This document shows positions 54,696-64,000 of a stretch of DNA of 64,000 bases, one piece after another. Under the pieces are notes generated by a model. The model did not search any database. It had not been told where the DNA came from and saw nothing but the letters and a program-made list of their open reading frames with translations. Source of the stretch: Amborella trichopoda (taxonomy: Eukaryota; Streptophyta; Magnoliopsida; Amborellales; Amborellaceae). Position 1 is the first letter of the stretch. Each line of letters starts with the position of its first letter. Both the position numbers and the translations under genes were made by a program. Where the stretch lies: contig NW_006499969.1 in assembly GCF_000471905.2 (NCBI RefSeq), positions 630,741 through 694,740 of the forward strand, written 5' to 3'.

Positions 54696-56163
54696 AAGCC
54701 GTAACGCACATACCACAGTATATAATATGAACTAAGGTCATATCAATTTACAACACCATAAACCACATACGATGTGCAACAATTACTCAAAATAGTGAAG
54801 CAAGGAAACAAGTGGGATTTTCTTGATAAACTACATGCACAATATTGCATGATTTGAGGATTCTATATTTAACTATTACATTATAGACACCCCCTTCGAA
54901 ATTCTGGCTAAGGGAACTCCTAAAAAACCTCCATTTTGAGCTTAAAGGACCACACAAATTTTAGTAGACCATAGGCAACCTAGATCTAATAAAAGTGCTC
55001 CAAAATTATTGAAGCATATCCCAACTTGAAGTAGAGCCCGAGATAACTCCAACAGTCCAAGAATCACCTGAATCAGACCGACGGATAAAAAGAGCTAACA
55101 AATGACGATTTAGTCCTTGTGAGACCCAACTACAGGGTTGTGGGCCGGGCTGTAGTGCAGCCTGGTAGGCCCAAACATTGCCTGATGATGCAATAAAGGT
55201 GTTATGACATAATTAATACATTTTATGATGCAGTAAGGGCGTTTTCTTTAATTGAATAAGGCTAAAGCTTCAAGATAAATAAATAAAAAAATCGAAAATA
55301 TTTCAAACAGATCAAGAACAATCACCAATTGAATTCTACAAATACCCGCTCCATAACCCAAAAAAAGGACAAAGAAAAAATCCCTCAAAAATTTTCAAAA
55401 TTAGAAAAATAGCCCAAAAATACCCAAAAATAGGAAAACCCTTAGAAATTTCCTAAAATTTAGTAAAAATCTCAAAAAAATAATAGAAAATCTCAGAATT
55501 CATATTCAACCTTTGGAGATCCCAAAACCCTTAGAAAACTAAGGAAAATTCTTCTCCAATCCTAAGAAATACCAAGAAAAGCTATAGTAGACCTTACCTA
55601 AAATCTTCAGCTTTTCTCATGACTTAAGAACCCTAGATCTAGGTCAAAGAAACTTAGATCTATCAATTCCAACAAAAAAAATGTATTAAAAAAATAATGG
55701 TGGCATAAATTGGAAGAGTGGCAAGATCCACGCTTGAAACTCCAGATTTCGGGTCTTTAGAGGTAAGTATCTATATATGTGCATGATTTAATTTGTTTTT
55801 CTTCATTTAATTCTCTAATTTATTTTATTTTTCTGTAAATTAATTTATTATTAGATTTAAAAACATTTTTTTTAGGTCAAAATACGGATTTGGATCTGCC
55901 GCTGTCAGTGGACTCAGAAAAAAACCAGATGTATAGATCTGTGATTCTTTTGAGCCCATAAAAAAGACCGGAAGTATAGATCTAGGATTCTTTTGAGCCC
56001 ATAATTCAAGCGACCTCACTTTCTTTACATTTTCAAAAACTAACTCAATTTTTTTTAAGATTTGAGCAGATCTCATCTGAGAAATCGACGCAGATCGGAG
56101 TGTAAACATACATCCTCAAAGCACTTTCTTGATATTTTAGAGAAGTCAGATGTCATTCTTGAA
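54696..56163. other. No gene recognised
   Basis: AT-rich. 55300-55560 is A-rich with repeated AAAAATCCC and AAACCCTTAGAAA phrases. 55930-55995 is a direct repeat (CCAGATGTATAGATCT and CCGGAAGTATAGATCT, each with GATTCTTTTGAGCCCATAA). Confidence 0.5.
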
Positions 56164-57069
56164 GGGTGAGAATTTTTCGGATCAGGTTTGGATCCACCTA
56201 GATCTAGATCTGGATCCAAATAGTACATACCAGATCCTATACATTTGGATCAAGATCCAAGTCCAAAATTATAGATAAGATTCGGTTATGAATCCAGATT
56301 ACTCTCGGCGCTCATTCTCTCTTCCCCCTTTCACACATGTTTGTGTAATCGATCTCTCTCTTCATGTTCTGGTGCAATTTGCCTTTCTATTCAATGATGA
56401 TTTTTCTACTATACATTTTGTCTATTAATGTGGTTTCCCGTCTTCCTCTCTCTCTCAAATCTTTCGTACTATTTTCTTGCACTAAAAGAGTGCTTGTCTT
56501 GGAAGGATGAATGATATGATAAAGGGGATCCTATTAAAAAAATATTGGAACTTGTCGTCTTTCTCTGTCTAACATTCTCTCTCTTAAAATACTTGTAAGT
56601 ACACGGGATCCTATCAAAATATGAGAACTTGCCGTCTTTCTCTCTCTAACATGCCTTATACTCTCTTAAAGAAGCTTTCCCGATATCTCTCTCCTAATGA
56701 ATCTGAATGTGTTGGTGGCTCTCTTTGAACGAGCCATATTTTTCTCTCTAACAAGTTCGCTCTTTGAAAATGTCCAATCTTTTTCTCTATGAATTGGAAT
56801 CTTTCTTTCTTGAAGAAGCTCTCTTTGGGAATGCCCCATCTTTTTCTGCTTGCTAAATCTGAATATGTTGGTGGCTCACCTGTCTCTTTCCTAGATATTG
56901 TTGTTTCTTTCTCTGTCATGCGCTTTCTCACCCATCTCTTTCCTAGATCTTGCTGTTTCTCTTTCTATCATGCACTTTCTCTTTCTATCGGCAAGTCGCA
57001 TCAAACTCGCCTGAGTTGACACGAAAATCGGACCCTTGTGTCGATTCCACTAAAATCGATCATGCACTT

Positions 57070-57250
57070 TCTCTCTTCAAAAAGCTTTTTGAAAGTGATG
57101 ACCGATTCCACTAAAATATATCATGCACGATTCCACTAAAATATATCATGCACTTTCTCTCTTCAAAAAGCTCTTTGAAAATGCCTGATTCCACTAAAAT
57201 ATATCATGCACTTTCTCTTTTCAAAAAGCTCTTTGAAAATACTTCATCTC
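57070..57250. repeat. Tandem repeat of about 66 bp
   Basis: Three units containing ATCATGCACTTTCTCTCTTC, AAAAAGCTYTTTGAAA and GATTCCACTAAAATATATCA; one extra short copy of the last block. Confidence 0.88.
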
Positions 57251-57380
57251 TCTCTACTAGTGACTGAAAAATCGACGAGTCACATCGAACTCGCCCGAGT
57301 TGACATGAGAATCAGTCCTCTTGTGTAGATTCTACTAAAAAAATTGAAATTCCCGGTGATTTGTTACGTCTAACAAATCG

Positions 57381-57692
57381 CCGCATGATGTCATGAAGCA
57401 CCGATTCTTCTACACTGTATCCGCATGACATCATGAAGTGCCATTCTTCTACAGTGTATGAGCATGATGTCATGAAGCGTCGATTCTTATATAGAGTATG
57501 ACATCTAACAAATCGCCGCATGACGTCATGAAGCGCCGATTCTTCTACAGTGTATCCGGATGACGTCATGAAGTGCCGATTCTTCTACAGTGTTTGAGCA
57601 TGATGTCATGAAGCGCCGATTCTTCTATATGTATGAGCGCCTGAAGCGCCATTCTTCTATAGTGTATGAGCGCCGATTCTTCTACAATATAA
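57381..57692. repeat. 38-40 bp tandem repeat with TGACGTCA palindromes
   Basis: Six to eight degenerate units: GCATGAYGTCATGAAGCGCC followed by GATTCTTCTACAGTGTAT. Two units carry an exact TGACGTCA palindrome; others TGATGTCA or TGACATCA. The last two units are shortened. Open frames on both strands (for example minus 57569-57312) mirror the repeat and are not taken as genes. Confidence 0.93.
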
Positions 57693-59219
57693 GATGTGGG
57701 CATTCTTATAAATTTCATAGTAAAATAGGTCAAGGAACTAGGTACATGAGGTTCGCACACCTCCCATGCATCCCTAGTTGTTTTGCACGCATTACAAACG
57801 TTGAGTACAAAGAAGCATTTATTCACTTGGGTTTTCTTCCACCTTTTCGATGTGAGATATTGTGAAAAGGTAATAGCTTGAAACGTTTATATATTATAGA
57901 ACTTTATTTACGCTATTGATATCACCATGTTGCATGTGGTATACCCAATGGTTTAAAAAACAGATCGGTGCCCTGGATCGAGCACCCAAAAACTCATCCG
58001 AATCGGTGAATAGGCGATCCCGATCAGGAATCAGCCAAATTGATTTGATTTAGTCTTTAAAAAAATCCAAAAAAATTACTAAAATTTATTATAAATGTTG
58101 TTTTTTAGGAATCCAATAAAAAATGGGGGTACTCCATTAAGAAGTTTCATTTTTTTGCATAAATATATAAATATTGATATGCTTTTTCCTACATAAACTA
58201 CTGTTAACCATTAAATTTACATCACACAAAAGGATAAGCATAGAATTATCATAAATGAAGTATATCATCATACATGGACTACAATAAAGAATGGATTAAA
58301 TCGATGAAAAAATAGTCACCAAAATCTCGCATTGGTAGAAAACCTAGTCCACTAAAAAACCCAAATTATTACAACCTAACTAACTATAATCCAAAATTAT
58401 TACAACATAATTAATTATAATATTATACACTTAAATTGAAATTGTTGGTTTACATTTTATAATTATTTTACTATACAAATAATAACAAATCCAAAATATC
58501 TTATAATATCATCTAATTTTAGATATATTATTGACCACTGTAAAAAAAAATAATACATTGTAAAATTTATAATGCAATTTTTTTTTTCCAAAAATCTAGT
58601 TTTTTTAAGTCTCTAAAATAAATTTAGTAGAAGAGATTGTTAGTAGAGATAGAGCTAGATATTTCAAATAGCCTTAGTGTATGAACCCTATCTTTAAATT
58701 AATATTCCTAAATTTATGTTAATGACCATCATGTTATAAAAATAAAAAATATAATTAGACAATTTATTCCTAATTAAAAAAAAATTCTAACAATAGTCAT
58801 TTCATATATGAGAGAAAAAAAAAAGAGCTAACATGCTTCAAGCCTATATTGTATTATCTTTATATATTTAATTTAAGTTTACGAAAATCGCAGCTCAAAT
58901 GCGTGTTTGAAAAACATGATACTTGTTGTATTAATTTTTATTTATTTATTGACAAGAAATACTTGTTGTATTACCTTTTCTTTTTTTTGACAAGAAAAAT
59001 AAGAATATGTTGTTGCCTAGGTATCTTTTATTTTAATTTTTGACAAAAAGAATTTGTTTTTGACTAGAATTTATTTTATTTTTTGACAAAAAGAATTTGT
59101 TTTTGACAAGAAAACTAAGAAGATGATACTTTTTATTTTATTTTATTTTTTGATAAAAAAAGTGTTTTTGACAAGAATAATAAGAAGATGGTTCGTTTTA
59201 ATTTATTTTTTTTTAAAAA

Positions 59220-59300
59220 AAGATGCTTGAGAGAATTTGAATTAAAGACCTCTACCATCAAAGATGGACATGATAACCACTACGCCACAACACCACTAAA
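59220..59300 (-). other. tRNA-like segment (box A)
   Basis: The minus strand reads GTTGTGGCGTAGTGGTTATC, close to a tRNA box A and D arm (TGGCNNAGYGG), then CCATCTTTGATGG and a weak box B (AATTCAAATTC). The anticodon loop does not form properly, so this is a relic or SINE head, not a functional tRNA. Confidence 0.45.
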
Positions 59301-59524
59301 CATGATAGCTTTCATAATAAAAGCATATATTACCTTTCCAAACTGGCAGTGGGAATTGTCCCACATCGAAAAATTCAAGGACTGTTAATGGGTATAAAAG
59401 ACCTGAGGACGCTCATATCAATAATAAATGCATGAGGCATGGGGCCTCTTGATGGTTGTGGTGACTATCAATAATAAATTAATAAACCCCTTTTTGAAAA
59501 ACAATATCTCAATTACCCTCGGGC

Positions 59525-59735
59525 GGTTCAGCGGTTTACTATTGAGACTCGAGCGGACTCTATCGATTTTCCGATAGCGGACTCGCTGGGTGATTTATTG
59601 TAGAGACTCGAGCAGACTCCGTCGGTTGACCGTGCAGGTTACTGTAGAGACTCGGGTAGACTCACCGATTTTTCTCGAGAACCGGCGATTCCTCACGTGG
59701 AGGTCGCTGGTTCGAATCCTCATATGAAGGTGGCT
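59525..59735 (+). repeat. Three GAGACTCGAGCRGACTC repeats, then a tRNA-like box B
   Basis: Units at about 59548, 59606 and 59647 contain GAGACTCGAGCGGACTC or close variants with CCGATTTTYC. After them comes TCACGTGGAGGTCGCTGG followed by an exact box B, GGTTCGAATCC (59710-59720). No acceptor stem or D arm is found. Confidence 0.55.
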
Positions 59736-60789
59736 GTTTTGAAATTTAGAAACGTTGTTTTTTTTCCTTTTTTTCAAATTTTTTTTCTTATAAAAAATAT
59801 ACAACGTTTCTTGTAAAAAGAAAAAATGAAAGGTTCTTATCAATTTCGCTTTTTGTCAAAAAAATTTTCTTATCAAAAAAATAAAAAGTTTTTTGCAAAA
59901 AAAAATAAAAGGTTCTTATCAAATCCCTTTTCTTGTCAAATTTCTTTTTCTTGTCAAAAAAAAAACAAAGTAATAAAAGTTCTTGTCAAAAAATAAATAA
60001 CAAGTCTAATATATTAAAAAAAAAAAAGTAACACAACAAGTATTTTTTGTCAAAAAAAAAAAAAGCGTTCTTGCTAAAAAAAGCAAAATGTAATACGACA
60101 ACATTTCTTGTAAAAAAATAAAAGTTTTTTGTCAAAAAAATTAGAAGGTTCTTGTCAAAAAATCATTCTTTATTGAAGTCTATGTATGATGATATACTTC
60201 ATTCATGGTAATTCCATGATTGTTATTTTGTGTGATGTAATTTGACGGTTAAAATAAGTTCATATAGGAAAAGAACATCTCAATATTCATAAATTGATGA
60301 AAAAATGAAAATTAATAATGTAATATCCCGATTTTTTATTGGATTCCTAAAAAATAACATTTATAATGAATTTTAATAATTTTCTTGGATTTTTTGTAAG
60401 GATTAATCCGACCGATTCCTTTCCAGATCGCCGATTCACAGATCCAGATGGGTTTTTGAGGCGCCCCATCTGAACCACCAATCCGTTTTTTAAACGACTG
60501 GTTGAATCTGTGCGTTGGTGGCTCTCCTATCTCTCTTTGAACCCCTATCTCTCTCTAACATGCTCTCCCCCCCTCTCTCTCTCCCTATGATGCACTCTCT
60601 TTGGAAATGCCCCTTTTCTCACTCTCTCTCTCTCTCTCTCAATCTGAATGTGTCAAAGCTTTCCTATCTCTCTTAGAGCTCTCTTTGGAGATTGCTTGTG
60701 ACGTTTTTGGACAGTCTAGTGTTATTGAGAGGGCAATGGGGATGAGGCTCCATGATCAGCTTTATCCATCACATGAAGTGGAACATATA

Positions 60790-61000
60790 TATTTTAAAAA
60801 AGCTGGGTTGGATTTGGATTTGGATCCAAGTTGGATCTGGATCGAATCTATTTAGATTCGGATCCAATCTGAATTTTTATTTGGATCTAATCTGAATTTT
60901 TATTTGGATCTAAATTTCAGATGCGGATCTGAGTTTTGGATCCAAAATTCGAGTTTTGGATCCAAAATTCGAGTTTTGGATCCAAATTGGATAAATTCTC
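60790..61000. repeat. GGATCC/GGATCTGA short repeats
   Basis: Chain of GGATTTGGATCCAA, ATCTGAATTTTTATTTGG (two copies) and AATTCGAGTTTTGGATCCA (three copies). Subterminal array of the composite element. Confidence 0.85.
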
Positions 61001-61005
61001 AGCCC

Positions 61006-61600
61006 TACTCTAATAGCAGCACTGAGGAATCTGGTACATAACATATATGTGTGAGGGTTATCAAGGAAATTCGTTTATAAAAAATATCATTTATGCATGA
61101 TAAACCTTTACAAAATAATTAAGAAGTAAAAATATTCTAATTAACATTAGATATTTTATTTTTAAGTTTCAATTTCACTCAGATGCCTGCTAAAATATTA
61201 TCTTCAAAAGTGCAATGAACACTTGTTTAGAATAGAGAACCACAAGTAAGTGTATTCAGGGTATTTGATCCATCCCAGAATAGCATGGATACTCTAGTCA
61301 TTTGGTTGGGACTAGGGCTGGCGATGGGCAGGACCTTGGCTGAGCCACACACAAACCTAAGAGGCCTTGCCCCCATTAGGCTATCCTAGAGTAGGTCCGG
61401 CCCTGGCTTGGCCAAAATAAATAAATAAGGAAAATTTATCATATTATACGTAAGATTTGAATTATTTAATACTTTACTCTTGGGTTTATTTTTATGAATT
61501 TCAAAACCCATTTTCATGTGTCATTTGGTGCGTCTATTTGAAATTTGCCCATCATTCTTTTGAGCAAATTTCAAATGAAAAAAATATAAAATTTATCTTT
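61006..61600. other. No gene recognised
   Basis: AT-rich spacer. 61315-61400 resembles the GGCTGGCGATGGGC-type repeat ends seen at 17476, but only one end is visible. Confidence 0.45.
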
Positions 61601-61968
61601 GGGTGCGGTTTGTATAGAGCCAAGGCTCTAAACAATCAAAGTAAAGCACACCTTCAATGGTGTCGAGAAATGTGGTTTCAATACTCGAAATCTTTGTGAT
61701 AGCCTTAAAATATATTTTCATCTTTATTTATAAATTTAAAACTTCAAAAATAGTGTAGATCGAGCAGATCTATGAAAACCTGAAAATCTTGAAAATTGAC
61801 AGTCCAAAAATGCATTACAAGATGCACTATTTCCAACACTGGAAATCCATTTTTTTTCTCATGTTTATGCATCTTGATGTCAAGTTGATCAATTTGAGGA
61901 TATTTGGATATCAAAACAATCTATTCTAGTGAAATTTTTGAGGTGGGCTCTAATTTGATTGTTTAGAG
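61601..61968. mobile_element. Mutator-like MITE, copy D, cut by a hAT element
   Basis: Left end GGGTGCGGTTTGTATAGAGC. The body aligns throughout with copy C (TTGACAGTCCAAAAATGC, GATCAATTTGAGGATATTTGG). The right inverted repeat stops inside GATTGTTTAGAG, exactly where the hAT terminus CAGTGGTTTAAAAAG begins. About 20-30 bp of the MITE end should lie beyond the far end of the hAT element, outside the window. Confidence 0.88.
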
Positions 61969-64000
61969 CAGTGGTTTAAAAAGTGGATCGGTGACCCGGA
62001 TCTGGCATCTCAAAAACCCATCCGGATCGGCGAATATTGATATGTTCTTTTTCTGCATGAACTTCTATTTACCATTTAATTTACATCACACAAAAGGATA
62101 AACATAAAATTATCATGGATTAAGTATATCATCGTACACGAACTACAATAAAGCATACAATTTGTAACATACGATCTTAAAAAAAAAATGACAGACGACG
62201 TCGTTCTTCATCTTGGTCACGCTGGTGCCATTGATTAAATTCGTGTGATAATTCATTGACTCGATCTAAAAATGAATAATCCAAATTAGTGGGCACCTGA
62301 CTATACTCAAATCTTTGAGTGTTAGTGTTTTGCTGTGGTCCTAATCCAAAATCCCCGAAGCTTGTCCATCCTTCATGCTCACGTACACTATCGTGTTCAT
62401 CCCTACCCTCTTGTTGTTGGGTCCCGATATGTAAATAATTTGGTTGAGATTGGGTGGCATCAAAATCATCATCTCTCTCATTTTCCCTTAGAGCCCCTTC
62501 TCACTCTCCCTCATTAAGTGCAATATCACCAACATCTCCGACGAATTGTGGATATGTTGACGGGCTGCTTCCTCTTTCATATTGCTCATCACCTTCTTCA
62601 AGATCTTCCTCACTGATAGCCTCAAGGAACACTCTTTTGTGCAACACTGGCTCCTCTTCTTCTACTATCCATTGTTTTGCTGTGTCTGTGACAAATATTG
62701 TGTCCAAGTCTATCTGCCCATAATCTTTGAGCTTCATTCTTATTTGTCGCTATTGGAGGTTTAAGTTGTAATGAAAGTAAACTAGTTTACGAAGTTTATC
62801 TGAAGCGAGTCGATTCCTTCTAGTAGTGTGCAACCATTGGAACGTACTCCAGTTTTGCTCACAGCCAGTAGCAGAACATGTCTAGAAGAGCACCTTGATT
62901 GCTATCCTCTTTAAGTGAGGTGCATCACTACCATATATCTCACACCATTCAACTGGATTAAAATGCAAAAAGCATTGTAAGGCAAGAACAATTCATAAGA
63001 TTAAATATATGAATGAACAAAATATTAGTTAGGGGATAATCTGGATCCATCTTAGTTTGAGAATTCCTGACAAGTCTAATTCCGAAGGATTCTATAGCAT
63101 CTCTATACATAGCAAGCTAAAACAAAATATTTTGTTTAACAGCATTATTCCTCACAAATATAATAACTCAATCAAGTTCTTACCGAAATATTAAATAATA
63201 CCTCTTGTATTCCTGTTATCTGGTTTCGATGGCTTTTCTCCAACCTGGCAATAATGTATCTGACCCCCTTCATAATATTGTGGGGATGTTCAAGTGTCAA
63301 ATAGAAAATTTTGGGTTGAAGTAGTAACAGAAAATATATAGATAGAGAAATATCATTTAAAATTTCATAAAAAAATAATTTATAATGAAATATTCTAATG
63401 ATGTAAATATATATTTACCTGCATAATGAATTGGACATCCAAATTTGGTATTTTGCCTTCTTTCTATAATCTCGATCGCTTTACTAGCAAAACTACACTT
63501 CTCCCCAATAGCTGATTTGGCCCTCTCAATACCTTCATAAAGGGTGCCCATGGTAGCTTTCTTGTCAGCATCCATCATTCTTAACACTGTGACCAAAGAG
63601 GAGTGGCCTCTACGATACTGGAACATCGAGACCAGAACCTCCTATTCGAGACTATGCTGTCAACTTTTAGCCCAGTACTGGACTTCGAGAGGCGGTCATT
63701 TAACCACTCTTCACTGGTAAACAAGCTCTTTATTGCACCTTCAGATTCTCGAATGGAGTCCACAGCCAAGCAATTTGTCACAAAGCGGGTTATTGTCGGC
63801 CTGATTAACTCTTTTTTCTTAAACTGTTCTCTGAACAGAAATAAAATTTTACAATGGTTATATATAAATCTTGATACCAACCTCGCTTCTTATAAATTCT
63901 CCTTCACAATTTTTATCTCACAGATCTGCTCTAACATAAGATCGATGTTGTGTGCAGCACACGGGGTCCATATTAGATGCTTCCTCTTATCCATCAACTT
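61969..64000 (-). pseudogene. hAT transposon with degenerate transposase, partial
   Basis: Terminus CAGTGGTTTAAAAAGTGGAT at 61969. The transposase reads on the minus strand from beyond the window. DUF659 tail: LIWTPCAAHNIDLMLEQI (near 63990-63930), KKELIRPTITRFVTNCLAVD (63815 downward), FTSEEWLND; then VLRMMDADKKATMGTLYEGI (63600 downward), IEIIERRQNTKFGCPIHYAG (near 63460); then MYRDAIESFGIRLVRNSQTK near 63090. Dimerisation domain: VEWCEIYGSDAPHLKRIAIK (near 62950), TCSATGCEQNWSTFQWLHTT, RRNRLASDKLRKLVYFHYN. An acidic tail follows. In-frame stops lie after KVLF and after NLNLQ, so this copy is probably dead. Introns may separate the blocks at 63300-63420 and 63000-63060. Confidence 0.9.

Larger units (their letters stand above)
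57945..60505. mobile_element. Foldback element, about 2.56 kb, hAT-type ends
   Basis: Inverted arms of about 370 bp or more: left CAATGGTTTAAAAAACAGAT, right inward CCAGTCGTTTAAAAAACGGA. Both arms continue with TTTTTAGGAATCCAATAAAA, TTTACATCACACAAAA and GAAGTATATCATCATACATR. Inner arms carry opposed runs of TTTTTGACAAGAA (left) and TTCTTGTCAAAAA (right). The centre (59240-59750) is single-copy with tRNA-like pieces. The arms match the terminus of the hAT element at 61969. Confidence 0.88.
56164..61005. mobile_element. Composite inverted-end element with nested repeats
   Basis: Left end GGGTGAGAATTTTTCGGATC and right end inward GGGCTGAGAATTTATCCAAT, both followed by arrays of GGATCCAA/GATCTGGATC motifs. 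Subterminal CT-rich segments on both sides share GAATSTGTGYGTTGGTGGCTC and CTCTCTTTGAA phrases. Inside are tandem repeats (57070-57250, 57381-57692) and the foldback element 57945-60505. No transposase is seen and no target duplication is confirmed. Confidence 0.6.

Noticed and set aside
57381..57692. CRISPR-like array
   Set aside because: Repeats are contiguous and degenerate with no unique spacers, and the DNA is a plant nuclear genome.
57312..57865. Open frames with repeated HDVM/SCSYTVEES-type residues on both strands
   Set aside because: They are translations of the 38-40 bp tandem repeat, not a protein repeat family.
59700..59735. tRNA gene on the plus strand (exact box B)
   Set aside because: No D arm, acceptor stem or terminator can be built around it; treated as a relic.

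Overview
The window is nuclear DNA of a flowering plant: a widely split eukaryotic gene with GT-AG introns, plant-type non-LTR retrotransposons with zf-RVT and RNase H domains, a Ty1/copia remnant, hAT elements and many MITEs, all in AT-rich DNA. It also holds one assembly gap (102 N). The species cannot be fixed from sequence alone. The very long introns packed with old, broken transposons suggest a lineage with expanded introns.

One cellular gene can be read in full. It lies on the minus strand from 36693 (start) to 8321 (stop), 28.4 kb, in 13 coding exons. It encodes a class IV (HDAC11-like) histone deacetylase, the counterpart of Arabidopsis HDA2, about 357 residues. All zinc and catalytic motifs are present. 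Intron 4 alone is 14.2 kb (19060-33291) and contains a broken hAT transposon, itself interrupted by two MITEs, and a long minus-strand LINE interrupted by a third MITE. A TATA box 96-103 bp upstream of the start codon lies inside the terminal inverted repeat of a Mutator-like MITE. Exon 8 carries a one-base frame problem.

Layout. 1-8.3 kb (3' flank): a Mutator-like MITE split by a LINE, several LINE RNase H fragments, and a copia element that kept both LTRs but lost gag, protease and integrase. 8.3-36.7 kb: the deacetylase gene. 36.8-44.5 kb: MITE, tandem repeats, a GC-rich minisatellite of small palindromes, and a diverged 1.3-kb direct-repeat pair around a non-coding core. 45.6-47.5 kb: four palindromic MITEs in a row, each bounded by (TA)n. 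49.2-51.7 kb: a possible 5'UTR exon, then a PIF/Harbinger-like element filled with a 1.4-kb CT-rich minisatellite. 52.2-54.7 kb: MITE and a 5'-truncated LINE with a clear target-site duplication. 56.2-61.0 kb: a composite element with CT-rich repeats, TGACGTCA-bearing tandem repeats and a 2.56-kb foldback element. 61.6-64.0 kb: a fourth copy of the Mutator-like MITE, cut by a degenerate hAT transposase gene that runs off the window.

Apart from the deacetylase gene the window is almost entirely transposon debris at several nesting levels. I found no tRNA, rRNA, CRISPR array or operon-like system.
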